Shown: in pieces, positions 45,350-55,940 of the stretch
How positions within the stretch are numbered: the first letter of the stretch is position 1
How the letters are laid out: each line of letters opens with the position of its first letter
DNA from: Microcoleus sp. FACHB-831
GTDB lineage: Bacteria > Cyanobacteriota > Cyanobacteriia > Cyanobacteriales > FACHB-T130
Assembly (NCBI RefSeq): GCF_014695585.1
Contig: NZ_JACJON010000077.1
Coordinates: 62,001-126,000, forward strand
Length of the DNA: 64,000 bases
Direction: 5' to 3'
The notes under the pieces: model-generated
The model's input: only the letters and a program-made list of their open reading frames with translations
Database searches by the model: none
What the model was told of the DNA's origin: nothing
Position numbers and translations under genes: made by a program

Positions 45350-47974
45350 TCAAAAATCAACCGGGGGTTCATCTAGATCGAGTCCTTTCCGCAGCCCGAT
45401 TGCTATCTTACTATGCTTTTCAATTTGCCCCATCACTTGCTTGGCTCGACTTATCACAGAGGGCGGTAAACCAGCCAATCGTCCAGCTTCAATTCCATAA
45501 GATTTATCTGCACCTCCAGGCTGAACTTGGTGCAGAAATATAATTTGGTCGGCTAACTCTTTCACCGTCACTTGATAATTAGCAACGTTAGATAAAATCG
45601 ACGCTAATTCGTTAAGTTCGTGATAGTGAGTGGCAAAAATAGTCCGCGCCTGAATATCATTTGCCAGATATTCTGCAACAGCCCAAGCAATCGAAAGGCC
45701 GTCAAAAGTAGCCGTACCTCTCCCAATTTCATCTAACAAAACTAGGGATTTAGGCGTTGCATGATTGAGAATATTAGCTGTCTCATTCATCTCCACCATA
45801 AAAGTAGATTGACCAGTAGCCAGATCGTCAACAGCGCCAACCCTAGTAAAGATGCGATCGCATATCCCCAAAGTAGCCGAACGCGCAGGCACAAAACTAC
45901 CCATCTGCGCCATCAACTGAATCAAACCCACCTGGCGCAAATAACAACTCTTCCCGCTAGCATTAGGCCCCGTCAAAATAATTAAATCCGGCCTCTCCTC
46001 TGCTCTCTCTGCGCCTTTGCGGTTCGCTAATTCTTCCCTACCCAACTGAGTCGAATTCGGTACAAAAAAGCCAGCAGGCAGCGATTGTTCTACAACAGGA
46101 TGACGCCCATCAATAATATTAATTTCCCGACTTTCAACCATCTCCGGACGACAGTAACCCTGATAAACTGCAACCTCTGCTAAACCGCACAAAACATCAG
46201 CAGCAGCAACAGCGCGTGAGACATTGCGAATTTGTTCTGCGTATTCTGCAACCTCTAAGCGCAAGTTACTAAAAATCTCATACTCCAGCCTATTTAGATC
46301 GTCACGCGCTGTCAAAATTCGCGCTTCCCGTTCCTTCAATTCGGGAGTAATATAACGCTCCTCAGTCGTTAAAGTTTGCTTGCGAATGTAGTTATCTGGA
46401 ACTTGATCTGCCTTAGCGCGAGAGATACTGATGTAATAGCCAAAAGTTTTATTAAAGCCTACCTTTAGTGTAGAAATACCTGAGCGAGCTTTTTCGGTAA
46501 CTTCCAAATTTGCTATCCATTTTTGGTCGTCTTCCGCTTCTGCACGCAGTTTATCCAAATCAGCGTTGATACCAGGTCGAATTAAACCGCCTTCCTTTAG
46601 GTGGAGGGGGGGCGCTTCTACTAGATTAACGTGTAGCTTCTGTGCCAGTTGTTCCAAGATAGGCGGCACTTTCTGCAAAGCTCTAAGAAAGGGAGAACTA
46701 CCGTTAGCTGCTATTTCAGCTAATTCGGGTAATTTTGCTAATGAATCTGCCAAAGCAACTAAATCTTTAGCATTAGCAGTCCCGGAACCGGCGCGACCTG
46801 TTAATCTTTCTAGGTCATATATTTGGCGGAGTAACTGTCGCAAATCGCCGCGAAGAAAGTTATTTTCTACTAATTCTTGAATAGTGTCTTGTCTAGCGCC
46901 AATTCCTTTAATATCTAGTAGTGGTTGCAACACCCAACGGCGCAAAGCACGGCCACCCATTGCGGTGCAGGTTTTGTCTATTGCCCAGAGTAGGGAACCG
47001 TGCAACGTGCCATCGCGGACGGTTTGAATAATTTCGAGGTTGCGGCGGCTTTGGTGGTCGAGGATGAGGTAATCGGTGAGGGTATAGGTGCGTAGGGTTT
47101 GGAGTGGAACTGGGTTTTCTTTTTGGGTGTCTTCGAGATATTCTAATAATCCACCAGCAGCGCGAACTGCGAGGGGGAGGTGTTCGCAACCCAATCCTTC
47201 AAGCGATCGCACTTTAAATTTTTGCAATAGTCGCTGTCTTGCTTCTGCTGGGGTAAAGGGAATTTGCGATCGCAGTGCATAACAGAAAGACGGCGGCAAA
47301 CAGTTAGGCAAATGCTCGCTAGTTTCACCCGGTCGCAGCAAACTTCCCAAATCCGGAGCATTAGTTGGAACCAGCACTTCTGAAGGCTGCAATCTCATCA
47401 ATTCGTGAGTTAGTTGTTCTAATTCACTGGCTTGAGTGGTGAAGAATTCGCCAGTAGAAATATCTGCATAAGCCAACCCCCAATGATTCCCGGCAATAAC
47501 TATAGCTGCTAGAAAATTATTGCGCCTCGCTGTTAGCATCCCCTCATCTAATAGCGTACCGGGGGTGAGGACGCGAGTTACTTGGCGGCGTACCAAATTT
47601 TTGCCTTCAACTTCAGAGGCTTCTTCCATTTGGTCGCAAATAGCAACGGCATACCCCTTTTCTACCAGCATTGTGCAATATCTATCTATTGCATGATGAG
47701 GAACTCCCGACATCGGTACGCGACCGATTTCTTTGCCACCATTGATACTTGTTAGAACAAGTTCTAATTGCTGAGAAACAATACACGCATCCTGAAAAAA
47801 TACCTCGTAAAAATCGCCAACACGATACAGCAGTAACGCATGAGGATACTGATCTTTAATATCAGCATAATGCTGCATCATCGGCGTCAGCTTAGTTCGG
47901 TCTAGCTTGTGATAATCAGCGTTCCGGATCTTGGGTTGATTGGGTTCTTGAGGGGTAGATGCCGAGTAATTCAT
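45350..47974 (-). CDS. mutS: DNA mismatch repair protein MutS
   Basis: An 874-residue MutS, which recognises mismatches and recruits MutL. The N-terminal domain I has the mismatch wedge FYEVFFQDA (Phe/Glu near 55), followed by connector, core and clamp domains. The ATPase has Walker [16 protein letters not shown], Walker [17 protein letters not shown] and [11 protein letters not shown]. Length and order match the standard MutS1. No accessory gene is beside it. Long antisense ORFs here are shadows. Confidence 0.95.
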   Translation of the reverse strand: MNYSASTPQEPNQPKIRNADYHKLDRTKLTPMMQHYADIKDQYPHALLLYRVGDFYEVFFQDACIVSQQLELVLTSINGGKEIGRVPMSGVPHHAIDRYCTMLVEKGYAVAICDQMEEASEVEGKNLVRRQVTRVLTPGTLLDEGMLTARRNNFLAAIVIAGNHWGLAYADISTGEFFTTQASELEQLTHELMRLQPSEVLVPTNAPDLGSLLRPGETSEHLPNCLPPSFCYALRSQIPFTPAEARQRLLQKFKVRSLEGLGCEHLPLAVRAAGGLLEYLEDTQKENPVPLQTLRTYTLTDYLILDHQSRRNLEIIQTVRDGTLHGSLLWAIDKTCTAMGGRALRRWVLQPLLDIKGIGARQDTIQELVENNFLRGDLRQLLRQIYDLERLTGRAGSGTANAKDLVALADSLAKLPELAEIAANGSSPFLRALQKVPPILEQLAQKLHVNLVEAPPLHLKEGGLIRPGINADLDKLRAEAEDDQKWIANLEVTEKARSGISTLKVGFNKTFGYYISISRAKADQVPDNYIRKQTLTTEERYITPELKEREARILTARDDLNRLEYEIFSNLRLEVAEYAEQIRNVSRAVAAADVLCGLAEVAVYQGYCRPEMVESREINIIDGRHPVVEQSLPAGFFVPNSTQLGREELANRKGAERAEERPDLIILTGPNASGKSCYLRQVGLIQLMAQMGSFVPARSATLGICDRIFTRVGAVDDLATGQSTFMVEMNETANILNHATPKSLVLLDEIGRGTATFDGLSIAWAVAEYLANDIQARTIFATHYHELNELASILSNVANYQVTVKELADQIIFLHQVQPGGADKSYGIEAGRLAGLPPSVISRAKQVMGQIEKHSKIAIGLRKGLDLDEPPVDF

Positions 47975-48087
47975 AGACGCTGGCGATATGCTTAAACCTT
48001 TAATGACTTTAGCGCAAGGTGACTCTAACAGTTGTTAAAGCTTTGTTAATATGTCGCGAGGAAGCAAGGTAAGTAACCTCATCCTTA

Positions 48088-48951
48088 TTATTGATGGGTA
48101 ATCTCGCGAAACTCTTTTAAAATTCTGCGAAATAGGGGATGGGTTGACGAGTCGTACTGATATGGATGAATGCTTGTCAGCGGCTTTAACTCCATCATGG
48201 TAGCAGCTAAGAAAGCAGCATCAAAATTACCTAATTCTTCAGGTCTAATATCGCGTTCAATCACCTCAATCCCCTCGGATATTGCAATATCAAGTATGGT
48301 AGCGCGGGTAATGCCGGGGAAAATATTCGGAGTTAGCGCAGGTGTAATAATAGTGTCTTTTTTCAGGAAAAAAAGATTAGCCACCGCAGCTTCGGTAATT
48401 CTGCCTTCCCTGTCTAGCAGGATAGCATCATTGAATCCAGCTAACTCGGCGGCGCGACGGCTTAAATAACTATTTACATAGGTTCCGCATATCTTCCACG
48501 TAATTGGAATGGCACTACCAGAAACGCGCTCATATTGAGATATATGGCAAGTAAGAGAGGTGTCTACATCCCGTGCAATAGTAACAGCCAAAATTGTCAC
48601 ATCGACAGGCATTGCATCGCTAAAGTTCAGTTGTGGCACTGAACGGTAAACAATCGGTCTAATGTAATAATTAGTTTTTGGGACTTCATCTAGCAATGAC
48701 AGAATACCCATTTTAAGGTCTTCGTTTGACCAGGCAAATTCCAGCCCCATGTTTGTCGACCCATTGCGAAGGCGGTCTAAATGTGATTCTAGACGATGAA
48801 TATAATAGCGATCGCCATTCCAATAAGCCATTATGCCATCAAAAACGCCTATGCCCAAGTGAAGAGAATGGCTAGCAATTGAGGGTGCAGCTTGTTCGCG
48901 TTCAACCAGTTTTCCGTTATGCCAAGCAATCGGCGTAGCTTCAAGAAACAT
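48088..48951 (-). CDS. Branched-chain amino acid aminotransferase-like (class IV PLP enzyme)
   Basis: A 287-residue class IV aminotransferase. Visible: GVFDGIMAYW and RLRNGS in the N-terminal domain, the PLP Lys in TWKICGTYVNS (near 159), ITEAAVANLFF and the phosphate-binding GITRATILD. The fold covers branched-chain aminotransferases (IlvE) and 4-amino-4-deoxychorismate lyases; the length and active-site context fit IlvE better. It would make or break down Leu, Ile and Val. The start is ATG at 48951. Confidence 0.8.
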   Translation of the reverse strand: MFLEATPIAWHNGKLVEREQAAPSIASHSLHLGIGVFDGIMAYWNGDRYYIHRLESHLDRLRNGSTNMGLEFAWSNEDLKMGILSLLDEVPKTNYYIRPIVYRSVPQLNFSDAMPVDVTILAVTIARDVDTSLTCHISQYERVSGSAIPITWKICGTYVNSYLSRRAAELAGFNDAILLDREGRITEAAVANLFFLKKDTIITPALTPNIFPGITRATILDIAISEGIEVIERDIRPEELGNFDAAFLAATMMELKPLTSIHPYQYDSSTHPLFRRILKEFREITHQ

Positions 48952-48995
48952 TCAGGTAATTCCTATTTAACCCAAATAAGTCCAAATGCTTGAAA

Positions 48996-49208
48996 TTATA
49001 ATAAATTTACTGCAATAAACAAACTTGAATTCTGCATTTGCTCTAACAACCAAGCACCAACTTGCGTATTATCCATTTGCCGACTGCGCCCCAGTGCTTC
49101 TTGCAGTAAAGTTATCTCCAATCCAGGCAAAACTTGAGAGTGATTAATTCTCCTACTACAACCACCAGCAATGGAAAAAGCAACTAATGCTGCCCTATGA
49201 AAAAATGC
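48996..49208 (-). pseudogene. Relic of an unidentified protein C-terminus (possibly Uma2-like)
   Basis: An open frame on the minus strand, with no start codon, directly after a TAA at 49209-49211. It encodes FFHRAALVAFSIAGG, then SQVLPGLEITLLQEALGRSR and VGAWLLEQM up to a TAA at 48996. The pattern LPGL...ALxxSR...WL resembles the end of DUF820/Uma2 proteins, but this is tentative. It fills the gap between an AI-2E transporter and a class IV aminotransferase, and is likely the remnant of a lost gene. Confidence 0.45.
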
Positions 49209-49222
49209 TTATGCGATCGCCA

Positions 49223-50347
49223 TCAGTTTCCAGCATCACTAGCTAATCCCTTCGATGCTATTACAACCGATTCATTTAAAGCTGTCGATTCAGATTCACT
49301 GCCATCTAATTGCTTCATTATTACCTCGCGCAAACTATCTGCAATACTTTTAAAAAAGCTAGCCAAGGGTACAGCAATCAAAACCCCTAGCAAACCTCCT
49401 AGCTTCCCTCCTATGAGTAAAGAAACAAAAACCCACACAGGATTTAATCCTGTTAAATTACCCAAAAGGCGAGGAGCAATAAAATTAGCATTAACCTGAT
49501 CTATCGCTACGGCTATAGCTAAAACTTCCACGCCAAGCCAAAAATTTTGTAACGCTACCAACAAACTCACTAAGCTGATTCCTATCCCCGTACCAAACGG
49601 GAAGAAAGCTAAAAATCCAATTCCGATTCCAAACAGCAACCCTAAAGGAACTCGCAGAGCTAAAAAGGCCAGTGTCATGGCAAATCCAACAATAGTTGCC
49701 AACGTTGCCTGACCGATAAAATAATTATTAAAGTCCTCGCGTAAAGATTGCCGCACTTGAGGACTAAACCTAGCAGGCAACCATTTAAAAACTCCATCCC
49801 ACATACGCTCTCCGTTCAATACCAGGTAGAAAGTTAAAACTACAGTTACCAGTATGTTGAAGACGCTACCAATGGTATCAAAAGCAAAACTAACAAGTTG
49901 ACCTGTTAAGTTCTGGAGTTGGCTAGATAATCTGTCTGTAAATTGGGTGGCTAATCCACTTAAATTAACTGGAAGTTGCTGGTTTACAGCCCACTCTTGA
50001 AAAGTCTGTATTTGTTGCCTTCCCGAATCGATCCAACTGGGCAAAATCGTAGCAAGTTCGTTGAGCTGTTGTAAAATAATCGGAACTAAGGTTATACCCA
50101 AACCCCCTATTATCACTAACGCCAGCAACAAAACGACCACAACAGCCGTGTCACGTTTAACTCCTCTTTGCTGTAAAAATTGGATCGGATAATCCAAAAT
50201 AAAAGCAACCAGAATTGCTGCCGCAAAAACGCTAACGAGGGGTTGAAAATATTGCAAAACCAGGAGCAATAGCCAACCATTCAAAACAGCAAGAGGAAAT
50301 GCCAAACAGATAATTAACCATCGCGGGAATTTGTTTGCTGATTGCAT
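49223..50347 (-). CDS. AI-2E family transporter
   Basis: A 374-residue membrane protein of the AI-2E transporter/PerM family. It has eight predicted TM segments: two at the N-terminus (~14-60), a long soluble helix region (~90-150), then a cluster from ~160 to the end. LIGGKLGGLLGVLIAVPLAS near 320 is a typical family segment. Members export autoinducer-2 or other solutes; the substrate is not inferable. The C-terminal tail is acidic. ATG at 50347. Confidence 0.9.
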   Translation of the reverse strand: MQSANKFPRWLIICLAFPLAVLNGWLLLLVLQYFQPLVSVFAAAILVAFILDYPIQFLQQRGVKRDTAVVVVLLLALVIIGGLGITLVPIILQQLNELATILPSWIDSGRQQIQTFQEWAVNQQLPVNLSGLATQFTDRLSSQLQNLTGQLVSFAFDTIGSVFNILVTVVLTFYLVLNGERMWDGVFKWLPARFSPQVRQSLREDFNNYFIGQATLATIVGFAMTLAFLALRVPLGLLFGIGIGFLAFFPFGTGIGISLVSLLVALQNFWLGVEVLAIAVAIDQVNANFIAPRLLGNLTGLNPVWVFVSLLIGGKLGGLLGVLIAVPLASFFKSIADSLREVIMKQLDGSESESTALNESVVIASKGLASDAGN

Positions 50348-50406
50348 GGGGTCACGTTCCGAACTGAAACTTCATAAAGATAAAAAGAACTTTTGTGTCT
50401 GGCTAC

Positions 50407-50847
50407 TCAGGCAATGGAGGGGAACTTGTCGAGAAAATCCAGTAAAATTTTTTGATGAGGACTCCCCAGAGGTCGCACTTGCCCAGCGGCTTCAGAGTAG
50501 CGATCGCCCCTTCTAATCTCGTCTGGTGTTAATAACCCCATATCCCACCCTTCGCCTAACACTAACTGGTCGATTTCTACAGCAAGCGGTGCGTGAAAAA
50601 CATGGCGCAACACTTTTTCATCAGGATAATAGCCAAACAATGTAGCCTCTGGCGGAGCATAGCCAATTTCCTCTAATAATTCCCGCTTTAGAGCCTCTTG
50701 GGGACTTTCATCCGGTTCGATGTGACCGCCAAAAAAGCCCCAATGTCCGGGATAGTAAATACCGGGGATATTATCTCGCAGTTGCAGAAGAAATTGACCG
50801 TCGCGATATAGGATAGCGATCGCTACCTCAACTAATTTATCCTTCAT
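50407..50847 (-). CDS. NUDIX hydrolase
   Basis: A 146-residue protein with a perfect NUDIX box: GHIEPDESPQEALKRELLEE (residues ~41-60), fitting GX5EX7REUXEEXGU. It hydrolyses nucleoside diphosphates linked to another moiety; the exact substrate is unknown. The ATG overlaps the stop of the lipoprotein gene upstream (ATGA), so both are translated together. The C-terminus is a short helix. Confidence 0.9.
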   Translation of the reverse strand: MKDKLVEVAIAILYRDGQFLLQLRDNIPGIYYPGHWGFFGGHIEPDESPQEALKRELLEEIGYAPPEATLFGYYPDEKVLRHVFHAPLAVEIDQLVLGEGWDMGLLTPDEIRRGDRYSEAAGQVRPLGSPHQKILLDFLDKFPSIA

Positions 50848-51239
50848 TCTTTATTTACCGTCTTCTTTTCTACCTGTTCTTGCTCCTGCACGTATACTTC
50901 TCCTAAATCTTTGCCGCCAATAGGAATGCTTTTATACTGCACTTGGCTCTTAATTAACAATTCATCCCCCTTATCTGGAAGAGTCTTGTTAGTTATAACC
51001 CAAATACTGCCGCTACCATCCTGCAATTCATAAGCGCCACTTCCCATAAACGGCGCAACAGTAGCCACTTTGCCTTTGATGTAAACGGTTGAATTGGTAT
51101 CTCGACTCTTTTGGATATCTTCGATTTTTTTGACAGGTACACCATTAACCAACTGAGTAAAGTTACCACAGCCGGACAAACCACCCAGCAGCAGCGCAGC
51201 CGTACCTAATTGCAACACCCGGATTTTAACTAGCTTCAT
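50844..51239 (-). CDS. Predicted lipoprotein with OB-fold-like domain
   Basis: A 131-residue protein with a lipoprotein signal: hydrophobic ~10-22 and the lipobox LSGC (Cys near 24). The mature part (~40-115) has alternating strands like an OB fold (TVYIKGKVATVAPFMGSGAY, then GSIWVITNK). A charged C-terminal tail follows. It would be anchored in the membrane facing the periplasm. Stop and start overlap with the NUDIX gene, but a functional link is not obvious. Confidence 0.75.
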   Translation of the reverse strand: MKLVKIRVLQLGTAALLLGGLSGCGNFTQLVNGVPVKKIEDIQKSRDTNSTVYIKGKVATVAPFMGSGAYELQDGSGSIWVITNKTLPDKGDELLIKSQVQYKSIPIGGKDLGEVYVQEQEQVEKKTVNKE

Positions 51240-51369
51240 ATCATCAGGGAAATTTAAGAGCGCTACACGATAAAAGAATGATACCTATCCCAAGTGGGTG
51301 TGATGATTGACGAAATCTGCGAAACTATCCATAGGATAGCCAATAAGAGCCAACATTCTTTAAAGCCTG

Positions 51370-52242
51370 ATGCAATCCACAACTGCCGAGCTTTTAGACG
51401 GTAAAGCCCTGTCTGAACAAATTTACACGCAACTGCAACAGCAGATTCAGCAGCAGCAACCCCAAATCGGACGCCCTCCGGGGTTGGCCGTCCTGATGGT
51501 TGGCGATAACCCAGCCAGTGCTGCCTACGTGCGGAATAAAGAACGCGCCTGCGCTAAAGTGGGTATTGCCTCGTTTGGGCGTCATTTCCCTACTGAAACG
51601 ACGCAGCAAGAGCTAGAGCAAGTCATTCACGCGCTAAATCAAGACGATCGCGTTGATGGCATTCTAGTTCAACTGCCCCTACCGCCGCACCTCGATGCTA
51701 TTTCGCTGTTATATCAAATCGATCCAGATAAAGACGCCGATGGACTGCACCCGATTAATTTGGGGCGACTTGTGCGGGGAGAACCTGGGTTACGCAGCTG
51801 CACCCCTGCTGGGGTGATGCGCCTGTTGCAAGAATATAAGATTGATGTCAAGGGAAAACAGGCGGTTGTCGTTGGACGCAGCATTCTGGTGGGTAAACCG
51901 CTGGCTTTGATGCTGCTAGCAGAGGATGCTACTGTAGCGATCGCTCATTCTCGCACCCCCGACCTCGCTGCTATTACCCGCACTGCTGATATCCTGCTTG
52001 CAGCCGTAGGGCGTCCGTCACTCATCACCGCCGACATGGTAAAACCTGGGGCTGTAGTTATCGATGTCGGCATCAATCGCATAGAAGATGAAGGCGGTAA
52101 ATCTCGCCTCGTAGGAGATGTAGACTTTGATTCTGTCCGCAACGTCGCCCAATTTCTCACCCCCGTCCCCGGCGGCGTTGGCGCGATGACAGTCGCGATG
52201 TTGTTGCAAAATACCGTATCAAGCTACAACAGGCGCCATTAA
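51370..52242 (+). CDS. folD: Methylenetetrahydrofolate dehydrogenase/cyclohydrolase
   Basis: FolD interconverts 5,10-methylene- and 10-formyl-THF in one-carbon metabolism. The 290-residue product shows [14 protein letters not shown] with the active-site Lys, [11 protein letters not shown], the NADP-binding [17 protein letters not shown] and the end [18 protein letters not shown]. Length is normal. It lies divergent to the lipoprotein gene with 130 bases between. ATG at 51370. Confidence 0.95.
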   Translation: MQSTTAELLDGKALSEQIYTQLQQQIQQQQPQIGRPPGLAVLMVGDNPASAAYVRNKERACAKVGIASFGRHFPTETTQQELEQVIHALNQDDRVDGILVQLPLPPHLDAISLLYQIDPDKDADGLHPINLGRLVRGEPGLRSCTPAGVMRLLQEYKIDVKGKQAVVVGRSILVGKPLALMLLAEDATVAIAHSRTPDLAAITRTADILLAAVGRPSLITADMVKPGAVVIDVGINRIEDEGGKSRLVGDVDFDSVRNVAQFLTPVPGGVGAMTVAMLLQNTVSSYNRRH

Positions 52243-52379
52243 GGTTTGGGCCTTGGGGATTCTTAGTTAGGAGTAATGGGATTCCCCATGTCTCATTCCA
52301 AAATGTAAAATCCAAAATCTAAAATGCCATAGTCCCGTAAAATTGTTACGGACACGACAGCAGCTCAAGGAATTGAGGG

Positions 52380-53309
52380 ATGATAGCGACAGATGACCTT
52401 CATGCCCCCCAGGGGGAATCTCCAGCCTTCGATCTATCGGCCTATTTAACCCAGCAAGCCGTGCTGGTAGAAGCAGCCCTAGATCGTTCCCTCCCACTCA
52501 CCTATCCAGAAAAGATTTATGAGGCGATGCGCTACTCGCTGTTGGCTGGAGGAAAGCGCCTGCGTCCCATCCTTTGTCTTGCTAGCTGTACTTTGATGGG
52601 TGGAAGCGTGGAAATGGCGATGCCAACAGCCTGCGCCCTGGAAATGATTCATACGATGTCGTTGATTCACGATGATTTACCAGCGATGGACAACGACGAC
52701 TATCGGCGGGGCAAGCCCACAAATCACAAGGTTTATGGTGAAGATATTGCGATTCTGGCTGGGGATGGTTTGTTGTCTTATGCCTTTGAATTTATTGCTA
52801 CCCAGACCCAAAACGTACCAGCAGAACGGGTATTGCAGGTAATTGCTCGTTTAGGTCGCGCTGTGGGCGCGGCAGGGTTGGTTGGCGGTCAAGTTGTTGA
52901 CCTGGAATCGGAAGGAAAGCCGGATATATCTCTGGAAACGCTTAACTTTATCCACACCCACAAAACTGGTGCTTTGTTGGAAGCTTGTGTGGTTTGCGGT
53001 GGCGTTTTGGCAGGTAGTAGTGAATCGGACTTGCAACGGCTGTCTCGCTATGCCGAGAATATCGGGTTGGCGTTTCAGATTGTAGATGACATTCTGGATA
53101 TCACGGCAACGGCTGAGGAGTTGGGGAAAACTGCGGGTAAGGATTTGCAAGCTCAAAAGGCAACTTTTCCCAGCCTGTGGGGACTGGAGGAATCTAGAAG
53201 ACAAGCCCAACAACTGATTGATGCGGCAAAGGCTGAACTTGAACCGTTTGGGGAGAGGGCAATACCGCTGAGTGCGATCGCAGATTTTATTATCTCCCGC
53301 ACTAACTAA
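52380..53309 (+). CDS. crtE: Geranylgeranyl diphosphate synthase
   Basis: A 309-residue trans-isoprenyl diphosphate synthase. Both Asp-rich motifs are present: the first DDLPAMDND (Asp near 98-106) and the second DDILD (near 240), plus GGKRLRP at the start. The spacing in the first motif (DDxxxxD) fits bacterial and plant type II GGPP synthases. It supplies carotenoids, chlorophyll side chain and quinones. It starts 137 bases after folD, possibly in one transcript. Confidence 0.92.
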   Translation: MIATDDLHAPQGESPAFDLSAYLTQQAVLVEAALDRSLPLTYPEKIYEAMRYSLLAGGKRLRPILCLASCTLMGGSVEMAMPTACALEMIHTMSLIHDDLPAMDNDDYRRGKPTNHKVYGEDIAILAGDGLLSYAFEFIATQTQNVPAERVLQVIARLGRAVGAAGLVGGQVVDLESEGKPDISLETLNFIHTHKTGALLEACVVCGGVLAGSSESDLQRLSRYAENIGLAFQIVDDILDITATAEELGKTAGKDLQAQKATFPSLWGLEESRRQAQQLIDAAKAELEPFGERAIPLSAIADFIISRTN

Positions 53310-53377
53310 AAATTTTCCTTGTCTTTGAGCGCAAATCACGAACTTAGTTATTAGTAGCAGGCGAAGCCGCGAACCGA

Positions 53378-53833
53378 ATGCATGACTTTAACCACATCCT
53401 AAATAACCAGGTGCTGATGGTTGCTCTCCTGGCTTGTTTAATTGCACAAGCATCTAAGCTTGTCATCGAACTGGCCAAAAATCGCAAATTTAATTTTCGC
53501 GTTTTAGTCACAACTGGGGGAATGCCTAGCTCGCATTCAGCATTGGTAACAGCCTTAGCAACTGGTGTCGGACAGACGGTGGGATGGGACAGCGCCGAGT
53601 TTGCGATCGCTACCATTTTTGCCATCATTGTTATGTACGACGCCGCTGGCGTCCGTCAGGCTGCTGGCAAGCAAGCCCGCATTCTCAACCAAATCATTGA
53701 TGAGTTTTTTCAGGAAAAACCAGAGTTTAATGAAGCCCGCCTTAAAGAGTTACTGGGACACACACCCGTTCAGGTAATTGTAGGCTCGATATTGGGCGTG
53801 GCGATTTCTTGGTTAGCTGGCCCCGCTTATTAA
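53378..53833 (+). CDS. Divergent PAP2-family membrane protein
   Basis: A 151-residue protein with three to four TM segments (~10-27, ~57-80, ~132-150). The pattern TGGMPSSHSALVTALATGVG (~46-65) and YDAAGVRQAAGKQA is that of the divergent PAP2 (DUF212) family, related to acid phosphatases of lipids. It follows crtE by 68 bases on the same strand, a common cyanobacterial arrangement. The substrate is unproven. Confidence 0.9.
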   Translation: MHDFNHILNNQVLMVALLACLIAQASKLVIELAKNRKFNFRVLVTTGGMPSSHSALVTALATGVGQTVGWDSAEFAIATIFAIIVMYDAAGVRQAAGKQARILNQIIDEFFQEKPEFNEARLKELLGHTPVQVIVGSILGVAISWLAGPAY

Positions 53834-53851
53834 AAGTAAAAAGTGAAAAGT

Positions 53852-53889
53852 AAAAAGGCAAAAGAAAGAATTTTATCTTTTGCCTTTTT
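53852..53889. terminator. Bidirectional intrinsic terminator
   Basis: AAAAAGGCAAAAGA (53852-53865) pairs with TCTTTTGCCTTTTT (53876-53889). It is nearly the same hairpin as at 10721-10756 and lies between convergent genes. Confidence 0.75.
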
Positions 53890-53899
53890 ATTTTATCTG

Positions 53900-54565
53900 C
53901 TAAAAATTAACAGCAGGTCTAATCAGGGTGACTTTGCGACTATCGACTATCATCACCAAGAAATTACGATCGCTCAACCTCTGTAAAATAGAATTCGCTT
54001 CAGTCTGGTTAGTTGTATAACTCGCCAGCAAATAAGGGCGCTGTGCGTATGAAGCCAGCCCTACATTTGCTCCTAACAACTGACGCACCTGAATTGCCAC
54101 TTCTGGCCTGTTGGAGTAATCTACCAAAACAGCATAACCAGCTCCCAAAGCTTGAGGGTTATAGGCTTGTGCAGCCGGGGTAGGGGGTGGCTCTGCGGGT
54201 CGAGCGACGGACGCCTCTAATCCAACAATTTCATTGACAAAACGCGCCCAACCGTTGGCATCCTCAACAGTTCTCAAGCCACTAATGCGAGTGACAATAT
54301 TGTTCAAATATCTACAAACGCTAGTCTTGGTGTTTGCAGGCAAAGTGCGTTGCAGTTGTTCCTGACGCTCCCTTGTCTCGCTGACCACCAACACCAAATA
54401 CTCACCGCGCTGCGGCGGCTGGCATTGCTGCGGCGGCGCTTGAGCTACTACAAAGTCTACTGCAACAGTCAATCCGGCAGCTGTTACCAGAGCCGAACCC
54501 AGTAGGGGCCGCATAATTGATGCCCACGTTAAGGTCAAAAACCCTTTCACACCACTTTGACGCAT
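53900..54565 (-). CDS. Secreted protein with two SPOR-like segments
   Basis: A 221-residue protein with a signal sequence (~12-40, ending VVAQAPP). Two ~70-residue segments follow: the first, GEYLVLVVSETRERQEQLQR (~53-120), and the second, GYAVLVDYSNRPEVAIQVRQ (~140-215). Both have the alternating pattern seen in the SPOR-like tails of the peptidoglycan-binding proteins at 6105-9108. They are joined by a Pro/Ala linker. A wall- or septum-binding role is inferred. ATG at 54565. Confidence 0.65.
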   Translation of the reverse strand: MRQSGVKGFLTLTWASIMRPLLGSALVTAAGLTVAVDFVVAQAPPQQCQPPQRGEYLVLVVSETRERQEQLQRTLPANTKTSVCRYLNNIVTRISGLRTVEDANGWARFVNEIVGLEASVARPAEPPPTPAAQAYNPQALGAGYAVLVDYSNRPEVAIQVRQLLGANVGLASYAQRPYLLASYTTNQTEANSILQRLSDRNFLVMIVDSRKVTLIRPAVNF

Positions 54566-54743
54566 GACCTTTCTGAGCTATGAGTAAGGAATTAATTATG
54601 CATTCTAAGGCTAATTGTCAATTCTGTTAATACCTCCCTTTACTGATAGTTGATTTCTACTCTACACAGCAATTGAATTAGCCAACGCTAAAACTCTCTT
54701 AGATATGATGTTTTAGCAGTCAATAGCCAATCAAAAATGCTTT

Positions 54744-55076
54744 CTAGCTCTGAGACATAGCTAAGGATGCGATCGCATCGGGAATGGTCGGGGACGGAGC
54801 CTGAAATTCTCCCGTCGTAGCGAACTCCACCCGCAGTTTTAAAAAGGTAATGAATTGAGAATTTGTGGAAATTACAGCAGCAGCAGGTTGGGGACATTTA
54901 GCCTTAATTTCTGCCATTTCCGGTGCCTCCAGAAAAGCTGGTTGCTTTACTAACCAAAAATCAATTTCTTTTTCTTGTTCGTGATAGTTGCGCCTGCGTT
55001 CTTTCAGCACTTCTTCCAAGGGTTCTTCTTCAAGCAAAAAGCGTTGACTAGCCAAAATGTAGTAGTAAGTTTTCAT
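54744..55076 (-). CDS. ycf54: Ycf54, Mg-protoporphyrin monomethyl ester cyclase subunit
   Basis: A 110-residue protein whose N-terminus MKTYYYILASQRFLLEEEP and QEKEIDFWLVKQPAFL match the Ycf54 (DUF2488) family. Ycf54 is needed for the aerobic cyclase that makes the isocyclic ring of chlorophyll, acting with AcsF at the thylakoid. The C-terminal region (NSQFITFLKLRVEF, then TGEFQAPSPTIP) also fits. This is a firm oxygenic-phototroph marker. ATG at 55076. Downstream of pdxJ, with 141 bases between. Confidence 0.92.
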   Translation of the reverse strand: MKTYYYILASQRFLLEEEPLEEVLKERRRNYHEQEKEIDFWLVKQPAFLEAPEMAEIKAKCPQPAAAVISTNSQFITFLKLRVEFATTGEFQAPSPTIPDAIASLAMSQS

Positions 55077-55104
55077 GGGTTAATGTTGAGTGGTGACTTG
55101 TAGA

Positions 55105-55122
55105 GACGCGATAAATCGCGTC
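55105..55122. repeat. Dispersed palindrome
   Basis: GACGCGAT-AA-ATCGCGTC is a perfect hairpin. The same arms occur at 14517-14534, and the surrounding TGTAGAGACG is repeated once more at 55136. It lies between pdxJ and ycf54. Confidence 0.6.
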
Positions 55123-55217
55123 TGAATGTTAACTTGTAGAGACGTGGGCGATCGCCTCAGAATTTTGAGTATTGAATTACCAAAAAATACTCATAACTCA
55201 TATGAGTAACTCAAAAC

Positions 55218-55940
55218 TCATAACTCTCCCCGCATGGCTTGTTTCATCTCTCGAACTGCTCTTTCGATACCTACAAGAGCCGCCCGACTGATGATAGTAT
55301 GGCCAATGTTTAATTCTTCCATACCTGGTAGGGAAGCAACGGGGTAGACGTTCCAGTAAGTGAGGCCGTGACCTGCGTTGACGCGAATGCCAGCAGCGAT
55401 CGCTTGTTCGCAACCTTTGGCTAAATAGGTTAATTCTTTGTGGCGACTGGTTTCATCAGTTGCTTCGGCATAGCGACCCGTATGCAGTTCAATAAACTTT
55501 GCCTTGATAATAGCAGCAGTTCTAATCTGGTCTGCATCAGCATCGATAAATAAGCTGACTGGGATGCCAGCGTCTTGCAATTTGGTGACAACAGATGTCA
55601 TTTTATCGACTTGACCCGCAACATCTAAACCGCCTTCGGTTGTTACTTCTTCTCGTTTTTCTGGGACGAGAGTGACGTAATCGGGTTTGATGTCTAAAGC
55701 GATCGCTACCATTTCATCAGTAGCCGCCATCTCCAGATTGAGATGAGTCCGCACCGTCTGCCGCAATAATCGCACATCCCTATCTTGAATGTGCCGCCTG
55801 TCTTCGCGCAAATGCACGGTAATGCCATCAGCACCAGCGAGTTCTGCCAACACCGCCGCCGCGACGGGATCTGGTTCGACGGTGCGACGCGCTTGGCGGA
55901 TGGTGGCGATGTGGTCAATGTTGACGCCGAGTGTAGCCAA
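55218..55940 (-). CDS. pdxJ: Pyridoxine 5'-phosphate synthase
   Basis: PdxJ condenses 1-deoxyxylulose-5-phosphate with 3-amino-2-oxopropyl phosphate to make pyridoxine phosphate. The 240-residue product shows the family blocks [15 protein letters not shown] at the N-terminus, [36 protein letters not shown] and [10 protein letters not shown]. The start is TTG at 55940, with AGGGAG at a suitable distance upstream; no ATG is in frame nearby. Length is normal. Confidence 0.95.
   Translation of the reverse strand: MATLGVNIDHIATIRQARRTVEPDPVAAAVLAELAGADGITVHLREDRRHIQDRDVRLLRQTVRTHLNLEMAATDEMVAIALDIKPDYVTLVPEKREEVTTEGGLDVAGQVDKMTSVVTKLQDAGIPVSLFIDADADQIRTAAIIKAKFIELHTGRYAEATDETSRHKELTYLAKGCEQAIAAGIRVNAGHGLTYWNVYPVASLPGMEELNIGHTIISRAALVGIERAVREMKQAMRGEL

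Noticed and set aside
46566-46880. 104-codon ORF antisense to mutS
   Set aside because: Shadow of the well-supported mutS frame; no own signals.
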